This document shows positions 34,941 to 44,400 of a DNA stretch of 64,000 bases, piece by piece (positions within the stretch are counted from its first letter, which is position 1; the number at the start of each line of letters is the position of its first letter). Origin of the DNA: Oscillatoria princeps RMCB-10. Its GTDB lineage: Bacteria > Cyanobacteriota > Cyanobacteriia > Cyanobacteriales > Oscillatoriaceae. The notes under the pieces are model-generated. The model was not told the DNA's origin, did not search any database, and saw only the letters and a list, made by a program, of their open reading frames with translations. Both the position numbers and the translations under genes were made by a program. The stretch lies in the NCBI GenBank assembly GCA_019359235.1, contig JAHHHT010000015.1:124001-188000 (forward strand). Direction: 5' to 3'.

Positions 34941-37406
34941 ATGAGTGTGACCTCGATTGCCGTCCCAACAGTAACGCCGCCAAAAGTAACAGACTCGAAC
35001 CGGCAAATCTATGAGCGCCTTAAACTGGCCCTGAGTTTAGATTTGCGCCGGCAAATTTTTGTGGCTGTCTGCGATGACTTGCCGTTGCGCAACCGCCTAG
35101 CTGCCGATTTAGAGGCAGAGTTGGCCTGTGCCCCACCGGCACCGGCAGCCTCGGCGGCCAGTTGCCCGCAATTAGTCACCCTGCAGCTCAACTTCCGCCA
35201 TCCCAATCCCATCGCTCAAATAGCGGAGTGGCTGGCTGAGCGTTCCAAACCGAGGAACGGCGCTCACCCGCCAACCGGATTCCAGATTTTGGGCGTGGAA
35301 CACTTAACCCGGCAGCGTTCGGCCTTGCAGTGGTCTTTCCTCAGCTATCTGCGCGATATCGACCGCAGCCTGTCGGCATTGGAGTCCAACCTCTTACTCT
35401 GGGTGCCCCGACCTTGGTTGCAGACTATCCAGCAATCTGCAGCGGAGTTTTGGAGCCGGCGCACCGGCGTGTTTGAGTTTGAGGGAGAGCCAAAACCGGC
35501 CCCCTGTGCCCCAGCCGCACCGAGGACTGCCGGCCAAAATAGTGCCGGCGCTGCGCCGCTACCCGCAGCGGCGAACGGCTGTTCGCCCTTACAGTCAGAA
35601 ATCACCGCTCCTCAGGAGGTTGTCTGGGACATTTTGGCCCGTGACCGCACAGAGGCGGCTCGGCATTCCGCACAACTGGGCCCCACCGGCAAACAAAAAG
35701 CGCTTCCGCCCGCACCTGTGCGCCAGAGCTCGGTTTGCCAGCCGGTGGCTGCGCCAGACGTGGTGGATATAGCGGCGGGAATTGAACACATCACCGATTT
35801 AACCAGCCGGGGGGCAGCAGTGCTGCGCTCCGCCTCTCGCGCAGTGGAAAATATTTCCATCCCCGATCGCAATTCAGAGAAACGAACTGGGCACAATGGG
35901 GATACAGCAGCGCACTCTCAGACACAAATTGTCTTCCACCCAAAGCCAAACGACAGTAACACATCCGATCTCACATCCGCTCTGTCCCCCACTGTGCGGG
36001 CTGTCCCTTCTCGGGGGGGAGCTTCTGGCGTCCCCAGAACACCCTTCCCACTGCTCAAACAGCAATCTGGCGCGGTGGCGGAGCTGGTAGATTTGGTGAT
36101 CGCCAGTGCCGAGCGAGAAGTGGGTTGGGGTGCCGAGTTAAACAATTCCCACTCGCTGCAAACTCTGGAAAATATTGAGGGAGTGTACCGGCAGCAGGCA
36201 TTACCGGGGTTGCTTGCCGGTGCCTACCAAACGCTTGCAGAACTCTACCGCACTCGCATTGAACTCGGAGATGCCTCGCCCGAGAACCTGACGATTGCCA
36301 TTCGCGCCTACCAGCAGGTGCTGGAATTTCTGGACGCGGCTTCTGGGAGGGTGCCGGATATTTTGAATGACCTGGGCAATCTCTACTGGATGCTGTCCCG
36401 CCGCCTGGGAGAGCCACAGCAGAAGCAGGAGCAGCTGGAGTTGGCAATTCACGCCTATCACGCGGCGCTGATGAATGTCAGCCCCCAAAGGCAGCCGCTG
36501 TCTTACGCGACAGTACAGAATAATTTGGGAGCTGTCTGCGGCGAGTTGGCCCGCTACCGGCAGCCGGCGGAGAACTGGCAGCAATCGGTTTTAGCCTATC
36601 AAGAAGCGCTCCGGTATCGCGGGTGGGAGCTTGAACACTCGCTCTCAGAGCCGGTGCAGTATGCCGCCACTCTGAATAACTTGGGCACCGCCTACTGGAA
36701 CTTGGCGCAGCACTGCCAGCCGGTCCCCCACCTGCGGCAAGCGATCTCCGCTTATAATGAGGCAATCCGCTACTGCAACTTTACTGCGCCCCTCGACTGT
36801 GGCATGCTGCAAAATAATTTGGGCACGGCCTACTGGAACCTGGCTCAGTACGAACAGCCGGAGGATAATCTGCTCCTGGCGATTAGCGCCTATGAGATTG
36901 CTCTGACTTACCGGACAAAAGCAGCGGCTCCAGCGGCTTGTGCGGCGACTCAGAATAATTTGGGCACCGCCTACTGGCATTTGGCCGCCCAGTGCAAGGC
37001 CAAGCCCGACCAGCGCTTGCAGTTCTTGCAGCAGTGCGCCCGCGCCTACGAAGCTGCTTTGAATGCCGCCGAGCCGGTACTTAAAGACAGTCAGTCTCGC
37101 AAACCTCTGAGTTTTGATATATTTGCCACCCACAATAATTTAGGGCTAGCTCACTATCACATGGCCACAGAAGCGCTGCTGCCCGTGGAGAAAGCCTGCC
37201 GGTTCACTCATTTGGAAACTGCCCTGCACCACCACCTGCTAGCCTGCAAGGGTTGGCAGCAGCAACCCGATTCCTATCAAAATGCCCTCAATTTTGTCGC
37301 GCAAACGATTCGGGCTTTTTACACTCACTTCAACATTCAGGGTCAAAATTCAGCCCTCTCTAAGGTTCCCGGTAATTTATTGGCTGACATTTTGCGCCTG
37401 GTTTAA
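34941..37406 (+). CDS. TPR protein with degenerate N-terminal ATPase-like domain
   Basis: 821 aa. Residues 1-180 resemble a nucleotide-binding effector-like domain ('LRRQIFVAVCDDLPLRNRLAADLEAEL', 'LLWVPRPWLQTIQQSAAEFWSRRTGVFEFE') but lack a Walker A. A low-complexity Pro/Ala/Ser linker spans about 185-375. The C-terminal half is a TPR array whose helices repeat 'NNLGTAYWNLAQ' at least five times with ~45-50 residue spacing, a TPR_12-like ladder. Proteins of this build in cyanobacteria are thought to act as scaffolds; no partner is evident nearby. Transcribed alone. Confidence 0.82.
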   Translation: MSVTSIAVPTVTPPKVTDSNRQIYERLKLALSLDLRRQIFVAVCDDLPLRNRLAADLEAELACAPPAPAASAASCPQLVTLQLNFRHPNPIAQIAEWLAERSKPRNGAHPPTGFQILGVEHLTRQRSALQWSFLSYLRDIDRSLSALESNLLLWVPRPWLQTIQQSAAEFWSRRTGVFEFEGEPKPAPCAPAAPRTAGQNSAGAAPLPAAANGCSPLQSEITAPQEVVWDILARDRTEAARHSAQLGPTGKQKALPPAPVRQSSVCQPVAAPDVVDIAAGIEHITDLTSRGAAVLRSASRAVENISIPDRNSEKRTGHNGDTAAHSQTQIVFHPKPNDSNTSDLTSALSPTVRAVPSRGGASGVPRTPFPLLKQQSGAVAELVDLVIASAEREVGWGAELNNSHSLQTLENIEGVYRQQALPGLLAGAYQTLAELYRTRIELGDASPENLTIAIRAYQQVLEFLDAASGRVPDILNDLGNLYWMLSRRLGEPQQKQEQLELAIHAYHAALMNVSPQRQPLSYATVQNNLGAVCGELARYRQPAENWQQSVLAYQEALRYRGWELEHSLSEPVQYAATLNNLGTAYWNLAQHCQPVPHLRQAISAYNEAIRYCNFTAPLDCGMLQNNLGTAYWNLAQYEQPEDNLLLAISAYEIALTYRTKAAAPAACAATQNNLGTAYWHLAAQCKAKPDQRLQFLQQCARAYEAALNAAEPVLKDSQSRKPLSFDIFATHNNLGLAHYHMATEALLPVEKACRFTHLETALHHHLLACKGWQQQPDSYQNALNFVAQTIRAFYTHFNIQGQNSALSKVPGNLLADILRLV

Positions 37407-37678
37407 TTTTTTAAGTTGCAATTTAGAAGGCTGAATAAATTTGTCTCTCTGCGGTGCGCCAGCCCGGGATGAAAATCTCTCCCCCCTGCAACGACCGCGC
37501 TCCCCAGGGGGGCGCAAGGCTATTATCCGATTAAATGGTTTTTGTAAAAAGCGCCTTCTGACAGGTTTTGTATATATGTTTTCTTCCGGATATGATGGAA
37601 TAAGCGGTGGCGTGGCCTGGCCGGTGCCGGGCCGGCGGCGATCCGGAGTTTGAAAAGAGAGTATCTATCTCAAGGGAC

Positions 37679-37711
37679 AGAAACCAGGTTTCTTTAAGAA
37701 ACCTGGTTTCT
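37679..37711. repeat. 33-bp palindrome, AGAAACC family (CCAGG variant)
   Basis: AGAAACCAGGTTTCTT and its inverse around one base. Compensating C/G changes in both arms (CAGG / CCTG) keep the stem intact relative to the CCGG copies. Confidence 0.85.
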
Positions 37712-37798
37712 TGTTACCGCTTTGAGAAACCGGGTTTTCCTAGCAAGTTGAGATAGATATAGCAGCTCTAAATGATGGGCGCAACCGCTGAGTTCCAG

Positions 37799-37878
37799 AC
37801 CCCTGGTTTCTTAAAGAAACCGGGGGGCTGAAATTTCCGGGACTGAGAAACCCGGTTTCTTAAAGAAACCGGGTTTCT
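37799..37878. repeat. Two further palindromes of the AGAAACC family
   Basis: An imperfect copy at 37799-37826 (CCCCTGGTTTCTT / AAGAAACCGGGG) and a perfect copy at 37846-37878. Confidence 0.85.
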
Positions 37879-38045
37879 TATGCGCAGTTCATCCAACTGA
37901 AACCGCTACAGTATTCTTTCCGCACGACGAAACCCCCTTGATGTCTGGATTTTTAATCCAAAATCAGGGCATCTAAAATCCAAAATTGACATAAGTTACC
38001 CCGGGGGTGTCTCATCTTAAACCGGCAGCCGCAAGGGCGGCGGAC

Positions 38046-38075
38046 TTGACAGGCGTCGGTTGAATGCGGTATAAT
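38046..38075 (+). promoter_or_regulatory. Consensus promoter of the Ski2-like helicase
   Basis: TTGACA (38046-38051), 18-bp spacer, TATAAT (38070-38075): both hexamers perfect. Transcription would begin near 38082, giving a leader of about 195 nt before the GTG start at 38277. The long leader could be a regulatory element, as often seen for RNA helicases; no known riboswitch recognised. Confidence 0.7.
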
Positions 38076-38276
38076 CCGCGAGCGAAGAGGGTGAGGAGCG
38101 GGCAGCAGAGGGCGGCGCGGCACGAGAGCCAGAAAGAAAATCCTCTCTCGTCCTTAACACATCGCGCCGGTGAGGGGGATTTGAGGGGGAGCGCCCTTGC
38201 GCCAACTTTCACAGATAAACTGCGCCCTGGCAACAGGGGATTGTTGCCTGCGGTTTACAATCAAAAATAGATACAA

Positions 38277-41000
38277 GTGTCTGTTGCAGCAAGATTTCAG
38301 CGAAGCCTTGCCAGCAACGCCATCATCCATTGTGTGCCAGCCGTGCCCCAGAACCTCCAAGAGCAAGAGCTAAACCTGAACACACTCTTTCCATTTGAGC
38401 TCGATAAGTTCCAGCTCGATGCGCTCGCCGCCCTGAATGCCGGTCGCTCGGTGGTCGTCTGCGCCCCCACCGGTGCCGGGAAAACCTTAATCGGGGAGTA
38501 CGCCATTCACCGCGCTTTGGCTAGGAAACGGCGGGTGTTTTACACCACGCCCCTGAAAGCGCTTTCCAACCAAAAATTGCGCGACTTCCGGGAACATTTC
38601 GGGGCAGACCGGGTGGGGCTAGTCACCGGCGACGTGTCAGTGAATCGGGACGCCCCCATCCTGGTGATGACGACGGAAATCTTCCGCAACATGCTCTACG
38701 GCACCCGCATCGGAGAGGTGGGCACCTCTCTAGCCGGTGTGGAAGCGGTGGTGCTCGACGAGTGCCACTACATGAACGACCGGCAGCGGGGTACGGTTTG
38801 GGAAGAGTCGATCATCTACTGCCCGCCTGACATTCAGCTGGTGGCCCTCTCGGCGACAGTGGCCAACAGCGCCCAGCTGACGGACTGGATCTCTCAGGTG
38901 CACGGGCCCACCGACCTGATCTACTCCGACTTCCGCCCAGTGCCCCTGGACTTTCACTTCTGCAGCCCCAAGGGGCTATTTCCCCTGCTCGACAGCAGCG
39001 GCAAAAAGATTAACGCCCTGCTCAAACCCAAGGGGGGGAAACCAAAAGGGGGGCGTCCGGAAGCCCCGAGCATGTCCTATGTGCTCTCTCAGCTGTGGCA
39101 GCGGGACATGCTGCCGGCCATCTACTTCATCTTCAGCCGCCGGGGCTGCGATAGAGCCGTCGCGGATTGCGAAAATCTCACCCTGATCAGCGAGCGAGAA
39201 GCCCGAGAGCTCCAGGTGCGGATTGAGGAGTTTTTGGCTCGCAACCCAGAAGCCGGTCGCGCCGGTCAGGTGGAGCCCCTCTACCGGGGAATTGCCGCTC
39301 ACCACGCCGGCATTTTACCGGCTTGGAAGGGATTGGTGGAAGAACTGTTTCAAGAAGGGCTAATTAAGGTGGTGTTCGCCACGGAAACCCTGGCGGCGGG
39401 GATTAACATGCCCGCCCGCACCACGGTGATTTCCAGCCTGTCCAAGCGCACGGACGACGGGCACCGGCTGCTGAAAGCTTCCGAGTTCCTGCAAATGGCG
39501 GGGCGAGCGGGCCGGCGGGGCATGGACGAGCTTGGCCATGTGGTGACGGTGCAGACTCCCTTTGAAGGCGCTAAGGAGGCGGCGTATTTGGCCACTGCCG
39601 GTGCTGACCCGCTGGTGAGCCAGTTCGCCCCCAGCTACGGCATGGTGCTGAATTTGCTGCAAAAACACACGGTCGAGGAAGCCAAGAATCTGGTGGAGCG
39701 CAGCTTTGGCCAGTATCTGGCTTCCCTGTCCCTGCGCCCCATGCACGAGAAGATCGCGGCGCTGAAGCTGGAACTGGCTCAAGTGCGAGAGCTCCTCGCC
39801 GTCGCCGACGAGAATCTCATAGCCCGCTATGAGAAATTGTACGAACGGCTGAAAACTGAAAGGCAGCTGCTGAAAACTTTGCAGGAGCAAGCGACGCAGG
39901 TGTCGGCGAGTGAGATATCGGTGGCCTTGCCGTACACGATGCCGGGGACGGTTCTCCGACTCAAGGGCAAGCACATCCGCTACAGCGAGCCGCTGACGGC
40001 TGTGCTGGTGACTCGGGTGCCCGGGCCTGGCCAGTCGCCTCATTTGGTCTGCTTGGGACAGGATAACCGCTGGTATGTGTGCACCGGCATTGATGTTGTG
40101 GGCCTGCATCCGGAGCTGCCCCGCGTGCAAGGGGTGCAGCGGCTGGAGTCACTGCCGGCAGACATGCCGCTGAAGCCGGGAGCCAGCCGCCAGGGAACAG
40201 ATGCGACGGCGGCAATTGCCTGCCTGATTCCGAGCCCATCAGCGGCGGACGAGGCTCCGGAAGTGATCGCCCAGATGCAGCGTGCCGAAGCGGTGCGGCA
40301 GCAGCTGGAGTCTCACCCGCTGCACCAGTGGGGGGAACCGGCAGCCCTGCTCAAGCGGCACCGGCGAGCGGCGGCGCTGCAAGAAGAAATCGAGAAGTGC
40401 TCCGCTCGGCTGCAGGAGCAGTCCCAGCGCCACTGGGAGGAATTTATCGACTTGATTAAGATTTTGCAGCATTTTGGCGGTTTGGAGGATTTGACGCCCA
40501 CTCCGCTCGGGGAATCTGCTGCAGCGATTCGCGGCGATAATGAACTGTGGCTGGGGCTGGCGCTGAGGTCTGGGGAATTTAACGAGCTTGACCCCCACCA
40601 CTTGGCCGCTGCCTGCGCGGCTCTGGTGACGGAGGTGTCCCGACCGGACAGCTGGGCGGGATATGACCTCTCTCCGGAAGTGGAGGGGGCTTTGGAGAAT
40701 TTGCGGGGCGTGCGCCGAGCTCTGTTCCAGCTGCAGCGACGCCATCGCGTGGCGCTGCCGGTGTGGCTGGAGGTGGATTTAATTTCTCTGGTGGAGCAGT
40801 GGGCTCTGGGTGTCGAATGGGTGGATCTGTGCGAGAACACCAGTTTGGATGAGGGGGATGTCGTGCGCATACTCCGCCGCACCCTCGATTTTCTCTCTCA
40901 GATACCCCATGTGCCGAATATCGCGGAGTCGTTGAAGCTCAACGCCTGTCGCGCCATGCAGCTGATTGACCGGTTCCCGGTTAATGAGATCCTCGATTAG
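38277..41000 (+). CDS. Ski2/Mtr4-like DExH-box RNA helicase (DSHCT)
   Basis: 907 aa. Motif I 'APTGAGKT', Ia 'TTPLKALSNQKL', II 'DECHYMND' (DECH), III 'LSATVAN', IV region 'IYFIFSRRGCDRA' and VI 'QMAGRAGRRGMDELG' are complete. A linker with long helices follows (450-650), then a DSHCT-type C-terminal domain (about 720-905). Related plastid proteins (ISE2-like) and eukaryotic Mtr4/Ski2 unwind RNA for processing or decay, so a part in RNA turnover or ribosome maturation is likely. No ATG is near the start: GTG at 38277 or GTG at 38343 are the options, the latter nearer to where conservation begins ('LNTLFPFELDKFQLDALAALN'). A hairpin follows the stop. Confidence 0.9.
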   Translation: MSVAARFQRSLASNAIIHCVPAVPQNLQEQELNLNTLFPFELDKFQLDALAALNAGRSVVVCAPTGAGKTLIGEYAIHRALARKRRVFYTTPLKALSNQKLRDFREHFGADRVGLVTGDVSVNRDAPILVMTTEIFRNMLYGTRIGEVGTSLAGVEAVVLDECHYMNDRQRGTVWEESIIYCPPDIQLVALSATVANSAQLTDWISQVHGPTDLIYSDFRPVPLDFHFCSPKGLFPLLDSSGKKINALLKPKGGKPKGGRPEAPSMSYVLSQLWQRDMLPAIYFIFSRRGCDRAVADCENLTLISEREARELQVRIEEFLARNPEAGRAGQVEPLYRGIAAHHAGILPAWKGLVEELFQEGLIKVVFATETLAAGINMPARTTVISSLSKRTDDGHRLLKASEFLQMAGRAGRRGMDELGHVVTVQTPFEGAKEAAYLATAGADPLVSQFAPSYGMVLNLLQKHTVEEAKNLVERSFGQYLASLSLRPMHEKIAALKLELAQVRELLAVADENLIARYEKLYERLKTERQLLKTLQEQATQVSASEISVALPYTMPGTVLRLKGKHIRYSEPLTAVLVTRVPGPGQSPHLVCLGQDNRWYVCTGIDVVGLHPELPRVQGVQRLESLPADMPLKPGASRQGTDATAAIACLIPSPSAADEAPEVIAQMQRAEAVRQQLESHPLHQWGEPAALLKRHRRAAALQEEIEKCSARLQEQSQRHWEEFIDLIKILQHFGGLEDLTPTPLGESAAAIRGDNELWLGLALRSGEFNELDPHHLAAACAALVTEVSRPDSWAGYDLSPEVEGALENLRGVRRALFQLQRRHRVALPVWLEVDLISLVEQWALGVEWVDLCENTSLDEGDVVRILRRTLDFLSQIPHVPNIAESLKLNACRAMQLIDRFPVNEILD

Positions 41001-41407
41001 CAGTCGCGGGGTGCTAATCGAGGGCACCCCACGATTAGCACTCGCAGGCAGGGCCGGCTAGATGCTCTTGAGCGGAAGGCTAGCAATAGAAAATCTGGAA
41101 TATATTTTTATTTGAACCGCAGATGGACGCCGATTGACGCCGATGGGCAAGATCTATTGTCTGCGTTTATCTATAACAAATACTAGAATAAATAAAATCG
41201 GCGCAAAGGTCGGGCAGCTGCAGTGTTTCTGCGCTACAGCAAAGAAGCTCTGGGGAATAGGGGTGCGGAGTGAAAAAATGTTAAAACTTTTTGCAGGAAT
41301 CCGAGGCACCCTCACCCCCACCCCGCTCCCCGCGCAAGGGGCTGGGGCTGGGGAGAGGGCGGTAATGCGCAACGCTGGGGGAGAAGGGGGAAAAGGAGAG
41401 GCATGAG
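41001..41407. other. Intergenic region between the helicase and the PAS kinase
   Basis: 407 bp. Terminator-like hairpin at 41008-41030, then an ATCTGCGTTTATC-type repeat (near 41155; also at 10556 and 52030), then GC-rich CCCCAC/GGGGCTGGGG pairing just before the kinase. No gene. Confidence 0.5.
41008..41030 (+). terminator. Hairpin after the helicase gene
   Basis: GGGGTGC / GCACCCC stem with a 9-nt loop. It is nested with CGATTAGCA direct and inverted copies that include the gene's last codons (CTCGATTAG ... CTAATCGAG). No U-run. Confidence 0.5.
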
Positions 41408-44400
41408 ATGGTAGAATTTTGGCAAAGCTTTTTTGGATCAGATCCTTTCATACCGCACGGGCACTGTTACCTGTGGAAGCCAGACTTGGTTTCCCTCCAT
41501 ATCGCATCAGATTCTCTGATTGCCCTCGCGTATTACTCGATTCCCATCGCCCTCGTGTATTTCGTCCACAAGCGGCGGGACTTGCCGCACCCCTGGATAT
41601 TGCTGTTATTTGGACTCTTCATTATCTCCTGCGGCACAACCCACCTGATGGAGATTTGGACGCTGTGGCACCCCATTTACTGGACTGCCGGTTGGCTGAA
41701 AGCGTTTACGGCTTTTGTCTCCGTGCTGGCGGCGGCGCTCCTGGTGCCGCTGATTCCGCAAGCGCTGGCGCTATCGAGCCCGGCACAGCTGGAAGCCGCC
41801 AACCGCCAGCTGGAAGCGGAAATCAGGGATCGCCGGCGCGTGGGGGAAACGCTGCGGAAATCGCAACAGATGCTGCAGCTGGTGATGGACAATATCCCGC
41901 AGTACATCTTTTGGAAGGACAGGCATTCAGTTTACCTGGGCTGCAATGTCGCCTTCGCGGGAGTGGCGGGTTTGAAAAATCCACAGGAGATCGCAGGCAA
42001 AACAGATTACGACTTGCCGTGGACGAAAGAGCAAACAGAATTCTTTCGCTCCTGCGATGCCAGAATCATGGGAACAGATAAACCTGAAGCTCATATCATT
42101 GAACCGGCACTTCTGGCGGATGGCAAACAGGCTTGGTTTGAAACTAACAAAATCCCGCTGCACGATTCAGAAGGAACCGTAGTGGGCATCCTCGGCACAA
42201 TTGAAGACATTACCCACCGCCTGCGCTCTGAGGAGGAGCTGCGCAAGATGCGGGAGCGGTTCGAGCTGGCAGTGCGAGGCTCCAGAGACGGGTTGTGGGA
42301 CTGGGATATTCAAACCAACGACGTCTATTTTTCGCCGCGCTGGAAGAATATGCTCGGCTTTGAGGACTGGGAGCTGCAAAATACTTTTGACGAGTGGGAA
42401 AAACGGATACATCCCGACGATATTGACCGAGTGCTAGCCAGTGTCCAAGCCTGTTTGTCAGGTTTGACCCCTTATTTGGAAGTGGAGTACCGTTTGCGGC
42501 ACAAAGATGGCTCCTCCCGCTGGATTTTCGGGCGGGGTGCGGTGCTTTTTGATGCCACCGGCAAGCCTTACCGGATGGCCGGCTCGCACACGGATATAAC
42601 CGAGCGGGTGCGTGCTGAGTCAGCGCTGCGAAACTCGGAAGCTGAGCTGCGGGCTTTGTTTGCAGCGATGACAGATGTTATCATTGTTCTTGACGCAAAG
42701 GGGCGCTATCTCAAAATTGCCCCGACAAATCCCCAACTGCTGTACAAACCCCCGGCAGAACTGATTGGCAAAACACTGCACGAGGTTTTGCCGGCAGCAC
42801 AAGCTGATTCTTTTTTGGGCTGCATCCAGCAAGCTTTGGACGCCAAGCAAACCGTTAATGTGGAATACAGTTTGCCCATCGGCGGCACCGAAGAGTGGTT
42901 TGCCAGTTGCGTGTCGCCCATGACTGAGGACACTGTTATTTGGGTGGCGCGGGACATCACGGAGCGCGTCCGGGCAGAGTCAGCGCTGAAAAAGACTTTG
43001 GAAGAGTTAGAAATTCGCGTGGGGGAGCGCACAGCCCAATTAAGGCAAGCTAACGAGCAATTGCACGAGGAGATTGCTGAGCGCGTCTGTGCGGAAGAGG
43101 CGCTGCGAACTGCTAATCAAACGTTGCAAACCCTGATCCAAGCTTCGCCTTTGGCGATTGCGACTCTCAGTACGGAGGGCAGTGTGACGCTGTGGAACCC
43201 AGCGGCTGAGCGGCTTTTTGGCTGGAGGGAACAAGAGGTTTTGGGCAAGCCTCTTCCCATTATTCCTGCTGGCGGAGAGCCGCAGTTCCGCGCCATTATT
43301 CAGGCTGAGATGGAGGGCAAGGAACTGACGGGCTTGGAATTGCGCCGGCAGCGGAAAGATGGCTCACCGGTCGATGTCAGCCTCTGGACAGCCCCGCTGT
43401 TTGATGGCAGTGGCGCTGTCACCGGCACTATCGGTTTATTCGTTGACATCAGCGACCGAGTGCGGGCTGAGGCGGCGCTGCGGGAGAGCCAACAGCTGCT
43501 GCAGGCGATTCTGGATTTCTCGCCAACAGCTATTTATATTAAGGACAATCTTGGCCGCTATATTTTGATGAACCGGAAGTACGCAACCCAGCTCGGTTTA
43601 AATCCAGAATTTGTCAAAGGGAAGACTGATGGCGAGCTTTTTTCTCGTGAGGTGGCGGAGGCATTTCGGGCGAACGATCTCAAGGTGCGGCAAAGCGGAC
43701 AGCCTTTGGAGATGGAAGAAGTTGTCCCGCACTATGACGGTGCGCACACCTATCTGTCGGTGAAGTTCCCTCTCTACGACTGTGCCGGTATTCCCTACGC
43801 GCTCTGCAGCATCTCCACAGACATCACGGAACGCAAGAGGGCGGACGAGGAAAAGCAAAAGTTTGTCTCTCTGATTGCCAACAGTAACGATTTTATTGCG
43901 ATGGCGTCCCTGTCAGGGAAACCGATATTTATTAACGAAGCCGGACGCCAATTGCTCGGCTTGGGCATTTCGGAAGATATGTCGCCCAATAATATTGCGG
44001 AATTTTTTCCGGTTGAAGCTCGGATAAATTTGCAACAAATCGCTCTGCCGGCGGTGATGCAGCAAGGATTCTGGGAAGGCGAAACTCAATTGCTTAACTT
44101 GAAAAACGGCCAGCCATTTGACGCGCACATGACTTTATTCACCGTGAAGCACCCGGAAACAGGCTTGCCAATGTGTCTGGCAACGGTTTCCCGAGACATT
44201 ACCGAGCGCAAGCAGGCAGAAAAGGCGCTCACAGAAAGCTATATCCTGCTGCGTTCCGTGATTGAAAGCACAGCCGATCCGGTTTTTGTTAAGGATCTTC
44301 AGGGACGCTATGTGACGGTCAACGGCGCATGTGTCCCCATTTTTGGCAAGCCGGTCGAGGAAATTATTGGCAAGGATGACACGGAATTGCAGCCGGCTGA

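Larger units (their letters stand above)
37407..38276. other. 870-bp intergenic region with palindromes and the helicase promoter
   Basis: No gene. Holds three copies of the AAACCxGGTTTCTT palindrome (37679-37711, 37799-37826, 37846-37878), a degenerate CCAAAAT heptamer tract (37955-37988), and a strong promoter at 38046-38075. The ~195 bp after the promoter would form a long leader. Confidence 0.6.

Noticed and set aside
34486-34983. Overlapping open frames on both strands after the glycan cluster
   Set aside because: Several mutually exclusive frames, none with a recognisable motif; composition does not favour one.
37679-37878. Possible CRISPR array from repeated AAACC..GGTTT units
   Set aside because: Spacing is irregular, units are palindromes rather than repeat-spacer, and no cas genes are near. 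They belong to the dispersed palindrome family.
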